64,000 nucleotides of DNA from NCBI GenBank assembly GCA_035771165.1, contig JAWNZC010000100.1, forward strand, positions 2,087,001-2,151,000, written 5' to 3'. The notes beneath the pieces are model-generated. The model did not search any database. It worked only from the letters and a program-made list of their open reading frames with translations, and was not told the DNA's origin. This document shows, piece by piece, positions 31,514 through 43,441 of this stretch (positions are counted from its first letter, which is position 1; each line of letters starts with the position of its first letter). The position numbers were made by a program, and so were the translations under genes. This DNA comes from Paragorgia papillata. Taxonomy: Eukaryota > Cnidaria > Anthozoa > Scleralcyonacea > Coralliidae.

Positions 31514-32390
31514 GGAGTACATTTATATGCCTTAACCCCATCAGTGACCAGTGGTCTCCTGAGTAACCTGTTGAGCTATTCCGGCATCATACAATCTTGT
31601 AGCACAACTACGCCGCAGGGATTGATTTGTATAATGCTCTTCAAACATTGTCTTTTTCATAATATTCTTCACCACATTTCCCTCCCCGCACCTCTTCTAT
31701 AATACCAAATCTGACCATTTGGCTTTGTCAAAGCTCGCAAATAAAACGTGTTATCGCTGGTTTCCTTTGGAACGTGAGACAAATATTTCTTATACAGTTC
31801 AACTGGCAACGTTCTGGATTTTTAAAATTCTGATATGCCCGAACAACCTTTCTTTTGATACGCAAATGGGCTAACCCGCCGTCATTAGTCTTGCTGATAT
31901 CCTCGACATACTGTAAATGTTCACTACCAAATCCGTCAACTTGTGGCGACAGCTGCGAGTTTTCACTTCTTAAATTTCTGTGCTCTTGACCAGCCCTTAG
32001 AGCAAATTGAATCCCGAATAGATAAACTAAAGTATCTCTAAGCAATTCTCCGTTACTGCTTCCTAAGAAACCATGCTTCTATAAATAATTTTCTTGCTCT
32101 TCCGAAATAAAATTTGCTTGTGCGACCTCTACACCTAATCCTTGCCCTGCCCTATCTTTCAACACAAAATTTAATGAGGAAATTGTGATTAGCGCATGTG
32201 TGTTGGCGGGCGCTTAAATCTGAGTACGAGATTGGTTCTGTGAAATTGGCCAGCATTGTAAAATTGCAATTGAGGAAAAACGATCTCGCGCTAGGCAAGC
32301 AAACCCAAGCGTTCAAAAACATTTTATGCAAATAATGAGAACTTTGACTGATACGAGCGTCATTGGAAGCAGTCGCTTTCAATATAATTT
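31514..32390 (-). pseudogene. Crypton/KIAA1958-like tyrosine recombinase (DUF3504), main fragment
   Basis: On the minus strand, 32045-31728 reads LLRDTLVYLFGIQFALRAGQ then EHRNLR, with the first catalytic Arg box. It continues HLQYVEDISKTNDGGL and VVRAYQNFKNPERC. After a frame change the C-terminal catalytic part follows at 31650-31514: HYTNQSLRRSCATRLYDAG, QQVTQETTGH, then GVKAYKCTP, where Tyr would be the nucleophile. The usual His of the HxxR box is Gln here (NQSLRR). A stop near 32080, frame changes at ~31725, ~31680 and ~31555, and a TAG at the junction show decay. Crypton-type recombinases move circular DNA by strand exchange, and animal descendants (KIAA1958, QRICH1, ZMYM) are domesticated. 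The last ~30 codons lie at 24971-25061, beyond the hAT insertion. Confidence 0.75.
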
Positions 32391-32399
32391 CTGATATTC

Positions 32400-33330
32400 C
32401 CGACTACAATGTCAACTTTTTTAACGAAGTCTGTTTTATCTACTCATTCTTGTCCAGCCCCTATAGTCATACGTCACCAGTGACGGATCAATTCGATTTG
32501 TTGTGAACCTGCGAGGTTTTGACCAAAATTACCCCCCTTGGGCTTAAAATGATCCTGAATGATCCCCTTTTAAAATGAGACCTTTATAACGATATGCCAT
32601 AAAGTATCACCCGCGAGCTCTGACCTGAATTCCGGGTTGTGAATTTCCCGTGTGCAACGTGGCATAATCGACAAGAAGAAAATGGCTTTTATTTGTCAAT
32701 ATATAAGCGAAACCAACGAAAATTTAGGCTCTAACAACTCCGAAAGTAAGTATAAGCATTTGTTTGTAGTAATTATTTCGTAGATTAGCAATAATTTGGT
32801 AAAATTTGACGAAAACCACCTCGGCCGATCAGGCAATTTTCGAACAAAATTTGCCAAGAGTTGTCGGCGAGTTGTCGGCGAGTTGTCGGTGTTGTAATGG
32901 CAAACAGGAGTAAATATCACGCAAAATAACCTAAAATCTGAATAGCTGACTTAAAAACGATCTTACTGATGTATTACGGTCGTATGTTCTTGTATAATTC
33001 TGTTTTAATTTGTAAGTGGTAAAGTCTTTCTGGTTAAATATTTAGCATTTTGTTAGATTATAATAATATTTTTAATAATAATTAGCATACATTAGTATAA
33101 TTTGCAAAATGGGTTGAGAAATGACAAGAGCCGAAAACCCAACATTTTAATAGTAGAGGTAAAAAACGATTCAAATGATATATTGTGGTATTATTTTTGT
33201 GTCATAATGCCATGTTAATTAACAAATTGCCACAACCACCAAATTTACTGGTTTTCGGGCCGGACAAAGCAATATTTGGTGCAATGGAAAGAACGTGAGA
33301 TGACCAGCTGTACTTCTTAACTCATACATC
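32400..33330. other. No gene seen
   Basis: AT-rich intergenic DNA. GAGTTGTCGGC occurs three times in tandem at 32860-32889. A sequence resembling an hAT-type terminus (CAGTGACGGATC, 32478) has no partner. Confidence 0.4.
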
Positions 33331-33344
33331 ATGTTCCTACTCGT

Positions 33345-33395
33345 TCTGAGCTGCACTGATTAGCTGTTGTACAGCAAAACGTACGTCTGCAGATT
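33345..33395 (+). ncRNA. Type I hammerhead ribozyme-like motif, copy 1
   Basis: Stem I CTGCA (33351-33355) pairs with TGCAG (33388-33392). The core CTGATTA is followed by stem II GCTG/CAGC with a TTGTA loop, then AAA. Stem III is ACG/CGT with a two-base loop, and C87 is the cleavage-site base. The fold is complete. The two catalytic guanosines (G8, G12 in standard numbering) read as U and A, so this copy should be inactive. Confidence 0.65.
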
Positions 33396-33539
33396 AAACA
33401 AACAGGTATATGCTCCCACATTTGGATGTGCTTGAGCACCCTTCAGTATGGGTATATATGGGGGACGATAGCGTTAAGTAATGCCCACCACTCAAGAAGT
33501 TGTTCGAACACTCTGTCCCGATATCAATCTATTCTCGTT

Positions 33540-33582
33540 CGAGCTGCACTGATGAGCTGAAACGTTCATTTGCAGTTTAGAC
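33540..33582 (+). ncRNA. Type I hammerhead ribozyme-like motif, copy 2
   Basis: Stem I GAGCTGCA (33541-33548) pairs with TGCAGTTT (33572-33578 region). The core CTGATGA and GAAA are intact. Stem II is reduced to GCT with no partner strand, and stem III is ACG/CAT with one mismatch. It lies 193 bases after copy 1, as in a tandem retrozyme. Confidence 0.55.
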
Positions 33583-33694
33583 AAATATATAAAGCATATA
33601 TTGTTACTACAAATCTTGGCAATTTACACCTTTATACCACCCCATCGTTTCTCGAGGGCGAGGGTACTCGGGAAATTTTTGGGTAGAAGTGTCC

Positions 33695-33930
33695 CGCCGT
33701 GTCCTCAAATCCTGGTCCTATCCCAGACCTAAAAAGGAAATTTTCTATACCCTATCCCAGACCTAAATTAAAAAAAAAAGAACATAACCTCTCCCAGCAC
33801 TGGTATCACATTAGCATCTATACCCTATCCCAAACCAAAATAAGCACCCTATTGCGGACCAAAATAGACAATTTGTATACCCCATCCCAGAACCCGGAGC
33901 TCGAAAACCACAACCTATAGTGTGGTACAT
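33695..33930. repeat. Degenerate tandem repeat of CCCTATCCCAGACCTAAA type
   Basis: TATACCCTATCCCAGACC recurs about six times with heavy divergence. It opens a meaningless ORF. Confidence 0.6.
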
Positions 33931-34007
33931 ACCACTATACCTTATTATATACAAGAGTACCCATTCCCCGGAAATCTTTTGCACCTGGATAAAATACTTG
34001 CCCGGTA

Positions 34008-34028
34008 ATATATATATATATATATATT
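34008..34028. repeat. (TA)n microsatellite
   Basis: About ten TA units. Confidence 0.9.
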
Positions 34029-34424
34029 ATATGGTTGGGTTTGATTTCCGGTCCGTACGCAAAACGACGCACGCTGATTGGTTCCTGAGAGGTCGGGATT
34101 TCACGATATTGACCTCCGGTTTGTGTCCGGGTCAATACGCTTTTTTCTCGGCCCTGCAAGTTTTGGCGAGAACATTTCTGAGTTGATTTGAATACAAATA
34201 AAAGACAACTGGTTATCTTTATTCAAATATTCTGAACAATAAAATGTGCTAGAACATTGCAGCTGGTTTTCTTTAAAGCTGTTTATCTAAAAACACGACA
34301 AATAAAGGCCGAAACTGGTGTAAACAAGAAGGCCAAGTAGCGACACGAAAAACTTAACAGGTAAGGTAAACAGCATACTCCGAAGACAAAAACAACGCTC
34401 GAAACGTAAAAATAGAATGAACCA

Positions 34425-34563
34425 ATAGCCATATAATAAATTCCTTATTAACCTCGTTTGCTCGGTCTGTACGGGACAGTATTTGCCATCGGTTTTATCG
34501 CACAAACCTCGGGCAAATACTTTCCCGTACAGACCTCGCACTCGGTTAATAAGTCCTTACTAG
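34425..34563. mobile_element. Foldback repeat, copy 1 (ATTAACCTCG...CGGTTAAT)
   Basis: TTATTAACCTCGTTTGCTCG and CGGTCTGTACGGGA on the left are mirrored by TCCCGTACAGACC and CTCGGTTAATAA on the right. The same repeat is at 35890-36055. Confidence 0.75.
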
Positions 34564-34599
34564 AAATACATGAATGCAACAACCCCTCGCCCGCTTTTA

Positions 34600-35430
34600 C
34601 ATGCTTTTTTAAAACACCCACCCACCCCCTGATTAAAATAAGCTCTCCTAATATACAGCCAATACAAAAACCAAACAGATATAAAAAACAAAATGATATT
34701 AAATCCTTGGGATATTAAATTATACAATTTATGGATAGGTCGATAGAATGACAAAACTGATTTAAATCATTTAATGAAAGTTGAACATATCAAAGCAAAA
34801 TTTAGATTTCATTATTAAATTCTGGTTGTAAAAAATGTATTGTTTTTAGGAGGTTTCAAATGGGATTAATTTTAGCAAGCCTTTAAATGGCTTCTCTATG
34901 CATGTACATTTTGCAAAGGCAGTATTAAAAGTAATTAACTGCTCAGAAATTACATTTATAATAGAGTCTGAGATAAAAAACAATTCAGTAGAATCGGATT
35001 CCAGAAAGAAGATTTCAAAAGACAACGTTTCAGTCGAAACACAGCCAAGAAAACCGACAAAGCCCATGAGTATTTTTAATAATAAAAAGTGCATGCACGT
35101 CCACCACGGTTAATATAAGCCTTAAAGGTAGTGTTTTAAGTTAGCTTTAGTTAAGCTGACTTATGGTTTGGATGAGCAAAGGGAAAGCATGAAAACGTGA
35201 AGCTGAATATTGTTTAGGTTAAGCGAAAACTTGAAAACAACAAGAATCCTACCGTTAACCACTTTAAGATGATTTGACCATGGACTCACGGAGTGTCTTC
35301 AAACCAGGGCTACATACACTGCAGATCGAGTTTTTGTTTATCATACGGCGTTTGGTTTCTTCAAGTTCTCTGGTTTCTCTTCAAGATATATTAAACGGGT
35401 TGTTTGTATCCTTTTCTTCGTGGTCCATTT
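34600..35430. other. No gene seen
   Basis: Short lysine- and serine-rich ORFs without recognisable domains. No repeats of note. Confidence 0.4.
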
Positions 35431-35538
35431 CATTTCGTTTCGTTTAAATAAACGAAAGCAAAACACTATTTGTTTGAGAGTTTATCTCGTCGTCGCTAGT
35501 CACCAGTGTCCAACTATTCTTACCGCGTGACACCGTGC

Positions 35539-35540
<2 letters not shown>

Positions 35541-35581
<41 letters not shown>
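35541..35581. repeat. (TA)n microsatellite
   Basis: About 20 TA units next to the ACGCGTG/CACCGGGCT repeat. Confidence 0.95.
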
Positions 35582-35588
<7 letters not shown>

Positions 35589-35609
35589 CCCTGATTTCGT
35601 CTCCCTCGC

Positions 35610-35702
35610 TTTTTCTCCACGCGTGTAAAGTGGACTACACGCATGTCGAGATTAGCACCCTCACCGGGCTCCGGGCCTTCGGCCCTACGCCCGGGCTCGG
35701 GG
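35610..35702. repeat. Dispersed repeat, copy 1 (GC-rich palindrome)
   Basis: GTCGAGATTAGCACCCTCAC then CGGGCTCCGGGCCTTCGGCC forms a GC-rich hairpin. A second copy lies at 55722-55806 in the same orientation. Confidence 0.75.
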
Positions 35703-35889
35703 ATTGTTATATGGCTTTGTAATATCCTGAATTCTGATTGGTCAACGCACAGTCCTTAATATGGCGTATCCGGACCACGGTCCGTCTTTTTCTGTATCTG
35801 GACCGCTGTCCCGGATGTTGATTTTGCTCGCGTGAATTTCTAAGGTTTTCACACTAAGTTTGATACAATAATTATCGAAAAACTTGAAA

Positions 35890-36055
35890 TAGCCATATAA
35901 TAAACGCTTTATTAACCTCGTTTACTCGGTCTGTACGGGAAAATATCAGCCCTCGGTCTTTTTTGTACGAACCTCGCCTGCGGCTCGGTCCGTACTGTCA
36001 AGACGTCGGTCTGATATTTTCCCGTACAGACCTCGTTCTCGGTTAATAATCTCTT
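35890..36055. mobile_element. Foldback repeat, copy 2
   Basis: AGCCATATAATAAACGCTTT then ATTAACCTCGTTTACTCGG; the right arm is complementary. It is longer than copy 1 because the loop carries an extra CGGCTCGGTCCGTACTG segment. Confidence 0.75.
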
Positions 36056-36059
36056 AATA

Positions 36060-36286
36060 TATATATATATTATATTTAAAAAATCATTAATAATTCTTGA
36101 AGATAACACAAAGGAAATCAGTACCACGTCCGTGATCTGCTAAAGAATCCTCCTGATTTACATAAACTTTAGCTTTGATTTTCTCGGCTTAGATGCTATT
36201 TTTCAAAACTTACTACGCCAACTAACTTACCAAATGGGTGGTTTTTTGAAGCTTTTTAAAACATTCGCAGTACGTGTTTTAAATAT

Positions 36287-36341
<55 letters not shown>

Positions 36342-37440
36342 ATTAAATATTGAATCAATATCAACTGATCGATCTGTGAATAGATCAATCCGTCATGGCT
36401 TGATGTTGTTTTTGCAAAATATATAATTCATAATAATATGTAAAATTTTAGAAAATAGAAAGTAGCAAATAAATTTATTCAAAGAAGTACCTTGTATCAT
36501 TATAGTATTGGTATTCGTATGTATCGCGTATCCAAACCTTATCCTTTTTCCAAGCGCAAAATATTCCAAAGGAACAAAATGACGACACATCTGCAAAATA
36601 AAGTATTAATATATATTTCTTTCTATATTCAGTCGAATTGCCATTAAAAAACTTTGGTGCAGAACAAAGTGGTTGCGTAAACACAACCTCGTACCCAGTG
36701 TCTTAACTCTGTTTGCCGCCCGACCTCCACGTTCGCTGCGAAAAGATCCCGGTCCTGTCTGGTCAAGTGTGGTATGTATATATCAAAATAATCGATAGTG
36801 GGAGGGTGCCCGGCGTATCATAGTGCTTGATCTTGCTGGAATGGGCAAAGAAATACATTGGATTTTTAAAGAAATGGTATAACCTTGCGACAAGATTTTA
36901 AAACCGAAACAAGTTTTTTGACAGTTATTGTTTTAATTTACGCTGAGTATATATAAGTTTTACTGGAAGAATCTTTGATCTTCTTATTCTTTTATCTTTA
37001 GTTTGAGTGCTTAACTTATTAAATATGTCCTCGATATCTCAGAATGTTTCACTCGGACTCCAGTTATACGCTGCAGTTTTTATCTTTCGTCGCTTGATTA
37101 TAAAATACGAACAGGCCACCATGGCAACGTTTTCGTCTTATTCAAAGTATATTCAAATATCAAACAATAGCAATCACCGACGAATAAATAAATATACACG
37201 ATAACGTAGCAAAATAGTAAAATGTTTGAAAACGAGATCATTATAGCAAGACACGTTAAAAACAAGGGTAAAGTCTAATGTAGATCCATTGCTGTCATCT
37301 GCATGTCCTAATTTCTTGTCGGTTATTTGGTCTTTTGGAGAGAATGCATTGCGTTTTTACTTAGAAAGATATTAGACTTAAAGAAAAGGCCAAAGACTCT
37401 CGTTCAAGTTAACTTTATTCCGCATCTTCTAGTTTTGACT
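36060..37440. other. No gene seen; includes (TA)n at 36299-36336
   Basis: AT-rich DNA with a long TA tract. Short ORFs are unsupported. Confidence 0.4.
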
Positions 37441-37469
37441 GTTTATAAGGCAACAGCCCGTGTATCCAG

Positions 37470-38390
37470 ACGGCACACGACATCGTTTCGACGTCGATTT
37501 GCGCTCAAAGTCGGGTTGCCACGTCGATCTACCAAAAATCGACGTTATTTCAAAGTCGCTATGGTGAACGTTTTATTGATGTCCGAAACAGATGTTGCCT
37601 CTACGTTGAAATGACGTCAATATTGTGTCGTCAAATTTCACGCCACTTAATCACAACAATATCGACGTTGTCTTGTCAACGTGTCAGTGACGTCACAAAG
37701 AGTTGTTCTTTCGACGTTGAATCGACGTCGATATTGTGTCGTCAAAATTCACGCCACTTAATCACAACAATACCGACGCTGTTTCGACGTTGTCTTGTCA
37801 ACGCGTCCTCGACGTCATGACGAGTTGTTCTTTCGACGTTGAGCCGACGTCGATATTGTGTCGTCAAATTCACGCCACTTTTAATTAATCACAACAATAC
37901 GACTCTGTTTCGACGTTGTCTTGACAACGCGTCGTCGACGTCATAAAGAGTTGTTCTTTCGACGTTGAACCGACGTCGATATTATGTCGTCACAATTCAC
38001 GCCACTTAATCACAACAATACCGACGCTGTTTCGACTACGCCTGGCCAACGTGTCATCGACGTCACAAAGAGTTGTTCTTTCGACCTTGAACCGACGTCG
38101 ATATTGTGTCGTTAAAATTCACGCCACTTAATCACAACAAAACCAATACTGTTTCGACTCTGCCTTGTCAACGTGTCATCGACGTCAAAAAGAGTTGTTC
38201 TTTCGACGTTGAACCGACGTCGATATTGTGTCGTCAAATTTGACGTTGCTTAACCACTGAAATACCGACATTGTTTCAACGACGCCTTGTCAACGTGTTA
38301 TTGACGTCAGAAACAGCTGTTGTTTTGACTTTGAATCCAATTGGATAATGTGTCGTCAAATTTCACGTCACTTAATTACCACCAACGGGG
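37470..38390. repeat. ~122-bp CG-rich satellite, about seven copies
   Basis: Anchors GAGTTGTTCTTTCGACGTTG and GACGTCGATATTGTGTCGTC recur every ~122 bases. ACGCCACTTAATCACAACAA lies between them. Many TGACGTCA, CGACGTCG and TCGACG palindromes make it far richer in CpG than its surroundings. Outer copies are more diverged. Confidence 0.9.
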
Positions 38391-38399
38391 TAAAGTAGG

Positions 38400-38755
38400 G
38401 GGGTATTCTACAGACCTCAAAATATAAGCTTATTTAATTTCGACATATATCATATCATTCATATGCATGTTTTACGAATGTTATTTCAACTGTATTTATA
38501 TTTTCCAGTATAAAGCTAAGACTTGCTTAATAAATCTCAATGTTTAACTATGCTTTTTCAAGGAAATTAAAGATTAATAAATACGCTTATGACCCCCACA
38601 AACTATATATGTTTGGCAAGTACATTGATCAAGGAATTCAAAAATGACAGTTACAAACACTTTTGAGGTCACATGATCTAATTAGCTATAACAACTCTAT
38701 GAAACGTCCCTGCCTCTTGTGTAAAAACTTATAAATAAATGAAATAAAATAAATA
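38400..38755. other. No gene seen
   Basis: AT-rich spacer between the satellite and the 115-bp direct repeat. Confidence 0.4.
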
Positions 38756-38757
38756 TA

Positions 38758-39203
38758 TGTCAGCGACATCTCCAAGGTAGAACACGTCCAGAACAGGCAA
38801 TATTTACGTTCCAAATCAATACAATTTACAACCTTACAAAACTCAATCAATGTCAAAAAAATGCTAACCATGAGCTCCCTGTCCTTTATTTTCACCGAGA
38901 TCGTCCTCTTTGGGTTCCATTACGTTCTCGTAAGGATCCGTCTCGTCATGGCTGATTTCTTCTTGATCAGAAGTCTCGTTGCAATCGGTATCTAATTCGT
39001 CCCCGTCCTCCCCTGACAACTTGCTCCATCGAAAATGTTATCAATGATTTAAAGGACTTCATTCGAATAATTTATTAGGTGACCTCTCAGCACCATCTCC
39101 AAGGTAGGACATGCTCAAAACAGCCAATATTGACGTTCAAAATCAATACAATTTACAAACTTACAAAACGTAGTCAATGGTGGAGAATGCTGACCAATGT
39201 TCC
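38758..39203. repeat. ~115-bp direct repeat pair
   Basis: 38765-38875 and 39090-39203 share ATCTCCAAGGTAG, AATCAATACAATTTACAA and CTTACAAAAC in the same order. The sequence between them (ACCGAGATCGTCCTCTTTGG) encodes an acidic peptide on the minus strand, possibly an exon remnant duplicated with the repeat. Confidence 0.7.
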
Positions 39204-41600
39204 CTAGAGCGTGTCCAGTTGTTTCAATCCACAAGACGCGGCCCACTTGAGTTCTTTTTTCCCGATTATTCAGACAGATAATATATGCAGTTCTGGTCGC
39301 TCAAAAGCGTGCGCGACCGGATATTAAAGTTTCGTTTTTTTAATTGAGGATATTTCAAACGAAAATAAAAAGGTAAGGAAAACTACAATGTGTTAAATTT
39401 AGTATTATTTTTGCTCTGGGTTGGCAACCTATAGCTTGACAAAGCTAATTAAAGGATTCTGTGCAACCTTTGTCTAAAGCGGCTTTTTCTACGGATTTTT
39501 AACCAATCATAATGGATGTGTTGCTTATATTTGGTAACACGCCAGACGCGGAGTAGTACCGGCTTCGCAGAGGTTCGCCCACTGTTCAACTAATCAGAAA
39601 TTGCGCCATTTTGATTCGCTGAGCAATTAAGCTACGTTTGATTCGTCGTGTGCAAGGATTGTATGCTAGCAATGTGAGTTGAAGGCGCAAAAGCTTTTTG
39701 CATTTCGATAATTATTTACTGAAGCTTCAGCAACAACTACCACTTAGCCTCTTCAAACAAGAATGTCGCTGTAACTTCGTATGCATTTTAAATTAATAGC
39801 TGGACTGTGTATATATGATGCCAATGGAGATTACTCGCAAATGAAGACGGACAATATTAAATATTTGACTTGGTTTTATTCGTGTTCGCGTCTTCTCGTT
39901 CGAGATTGAAGAAAGAACTTCGATCAATTATTGTATGGCTAGTTACAATTATCTTCCATGGTCAAACCGGGTCCTGGTATCTTAAATATTACTGAATACA
40001 AAGACCACTCCTCATCGCCATGGACATGACTACATGCAAACGACAGTGTTGACATATGCTAATATCTCCACAGACGTCGCCGGGACAGGTAGCTTATTTG
40101 GAGATATTTGGTTGTATTTTTTCGATTTAACAGTGGAGCGTTACTAACACGAAAAAAATAGGCACGCAATGGGTACATGCGTCTACGTTTAGAGCCATGG
40201 TGGTATAGACAACCTCCTACCAAATAGGAGATATACATCGTTTACAATCATGTGACACTGAACGTCATATTGGTTGATTTTCAGTTAATTTCCAATATCC
40301 TTGCTAAGATAAACATGACGGTCAGCAGTGTGTCAATTGTAACAGTGTTTCTCAACTGAAAAATAAACCAAGATGGCGGAGGTGATGTCATGTGCAAACG
40401 ATCTATTCACAACTTTCGTCGTTATCCATATGCTTTAACAACCATAGTAATTGCAAGAACTTGCAAACACATATTAAACCCACTACTATAGTAAGTAAAT
40501 CTACATCACATGCATCATGTGACTGGGCCTTTGACACTGGCAGTGTAATTAATATAACATCAGGGCACATAGCAATACACCAAAACAGGAAATGGCCAAT
40601 TCAATTTGAGAAAACACATATTAGGCATGAAAGAATTTGCTACTATATATATGCGCAAATAATACTGCCATAATGAGTTACATACTGGTACTTTTATCTT
40701 AATTATGTGTATTATCGTAGTGAATAACATAGGTAAAATTGACACATATTGTTTCCTTTGACTAAAACTGGCACAGATTGTTTGACTTCGGTCAATTATA
40801 TCATAAACAATGGGTCCAAGATTTTCCTCAATGTCATTTGCTATTCTCAGTAATAATGCAATATACACAATATAGGATACTCCACATAGATATTTCAGGA
40901 CAAAAGGCGTCCTCTTTAATTTTTACAAAATTATTTTTCATGCCAATTTGAGGGCTCATTTCTTACCAATATTCTAATAGAACAGTATTTATTATGTTTG
41001 TGGACGACTTATAATTACATGTCCGCATGGGAACTAGTCAAAGCAACGCAGCGCGGTAATGAAATAGATGACTGTCTCGCACATTCAATATATACATGTA
41101 CAATAAAATACGTATGTGTTTCACCTGTACGTCGTTTAATACCATGCGCGATAGCTCCGGCCGTTATATCTAATATTCAAACTCACCAAGACGTCGTTGG
41201 TAAATGTAGTGATAAACTCCCATAAATTAAGACAACTTTTGCTGACAGCTCCGCGATTCGAATGCTTAAAACAAATATTCTCCCTTCAGCGACACATTGC
41301 CAGGAGTGCCAAAAAGCCAACAAGGGGTCGGTCTGAGACTTTGGCATTCGTGTTAAATTATATTGTGTTTCGGATTGTTTTTGTGAGGCCGTTGTGCATT
41401 TCGTGACAATTCATCACGCCAGATGTTGGCATTTTGTATAAATAACATTCAGTCCCATGATTTGGAAATGACGCGACAAGCCCGGACCAGAGATTTTGGC
41501 ACCTAGCGGAGTCGGGCGGCGAGCGGAGATAAGACCGTGGGTAGGAGGTTGGCTTAAATAGAGGTTGACGTTTGATAGAAAATAGATTATCACAAGGCCT
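39204..41600. other. 2.4 kb without a supportable gene
   Basis: Only short, isolated ORFs with no family signature or coherent splice sites. No strong repeats. Confidence 0.45.
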
Positions 41601-42203
41601 GGAGCCCATCATCATCATCATGCGGACGCATCCTGACTAGAGTTCACAATGCGCCGTCAGGAGTCTCTTCCCGTCATCTGATTACGAAGGTATTGAGGCA
41701 GTTGACTGGGTCCCTAGCAACACAGTCAATGTAGTTGTTGGTCTTCTTCCTCTAGACGGGCAAGGCATTCTCAAACAAATTACATCAGAGATGATTTCAT
41801 CTTTGGTTCGGTGGCAGTGGCCTGAAAATCTGGCTCTTCGCTGAGCAATAATGATTGAAATTAGGACAATACCATCATATATTTCAGCATAGATTTTGTG
41901 CTCTCGCCATCATATATTCTGAACTCTAATTAATAGGAGAGTACAGTATAGGTCTTGTAGTTACTTTTTTACAGGGTACACGTTTCACAGCCGTATAAAA
42001 GAATACACATGCCCTGAAGAATGGCAACTTAGAGCGCCTGGAATGTTTGACTGCTAGATTATATGCAGTTTGTTACAGGCATTCCAAACTTGACCTTTGC
42101 GAGAGTGTCGGCAACAAGGAACACAGATAATTTAAACCCTTTACCTTGTGTTCCCTGCCATCCTCAGATGAAATTGGTTGGTGGATACCATCTCTATTTA
42201 CAG

Positions 42204-42914
42204 TCATGTATTCATTTTTTCTTGGCTTTTGAGAAATAAGCCAACTTTAGCTGAAGCATCTTCCAGTGATGGTAAGAGAACTTGTGCATCTTGCAATAAC
42301 GTTGTTATTAGTGGTATGTCATCCGCGTAGTCAAGATCAGTAAGATAATTGTCTTTTTCCCTGCATGTCTTAATAGGAATTATGTCAATACCTTTAGAAT
42401 TTGAGATGTCTACTGACCGTTTAAGAATTTTGTCAACAACAATTACAAAGAGATAAGGGACTAGTGTTTCTCCCTGGATATTCCCAGCAGTTGTGAGAAA
42501 CACTTTGGTTGGTCCGTTCATGGTTTGTATGCAATTTGGTGAACTCTTCTCATACATGATGGTAATTGCTTTCACAAATTCTTCAGGAATACCATAGTTC
42601 GGAAGAATATGTAGCATCACGTTACGGTTTACAGTTCCGAAAGCTTTTGAAAAGTCGACAAACACGATGTATGCAGTCTTTTTAGAGATTTTCAACACTT
42701 CTATTATCCTTCCGAAGGCGAGAATTTGGGGGGATGTAGATCTACTCTTGCGAAATCCGTTTGGATTTCTACGGAGAGTGGAGTCAATGTGAGGACAAAT
42801 CCTGTTCAGAAGCATAGTCTTGTCTAATTTTGAAGCGAGTGCCAACAGTGTTATACCTCTGTATTTGGAACTTGGAAGGTAGAGAAAGGTCACCTTTTTG
42901 GGGGTATTATTCAT
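42204..42914 (-). pseudogene. LINE reverse transcriptase fragment
   Basis: A 236-codon frame with the RT landmarks of CR1/L2-like LINEs: KYRGITLLALASKLDK (motif 1), NGFRKSRSTSPQILA (motif 2), IVFVDFSKAFGTVNR (catalytic Asp, box A), GNIQGETLVPYLFVIVVDK (box B) and LDYADDIPLI (the YADD catalytic pair, box C). Box A reads FSKAFGTV where FDSI/FDTV is usual. The frame ends soon after box C, and the thumb is in another frame. The enzyme primes reverse transcription at nicked target DNA. Here it is part of a dead copy. Confidence 0.85.
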
Positions 42915-43441
42915 GATTTTGAGAGTGCTTCTGGCTTATTTCCTTTTTTTTGGTTTCATTGCAGAAATCTAGCAACTGTTCGTGAAAGAGTGGACTCTTC
43001 CATATGATAGCTGGTATATGTTATCTGGACCAGGAGATTTAGACTTCCAAAGCTTGTTCAGACCTTTTCGTAGTACATCCATGGAGAAGGCATGGACTAG
43101 TCTTTATTGAAAGTCGTTCAGATATCGTTTTGTTGAAGGAAGGGTCATTAAAATTCATGTTATTTTGGTCAGGTTTGCTTAGTAGATTGAAGAAATGCTG
43201 AAACATGTTCTCTTGACGCTATTCTGCTGTGTCACCTTTTACTCTGATGACAGGAGACGCGTTGGTGATGTCACGTATGACTTCCCAGGGAGCCGCATGT
43301 TTATATTCATGTTGTAGGTTATCAAGCTCTTGGAGCTTACTCTTGATGTGGTTTTCCAACACTTTAGTGTGTGCTTGATCTAGTGCTGCTTTGGTTGTGT
43401 ATATGCTCCTCTTTGTTGCTCTAGTAGGTTGAGATTTACCA

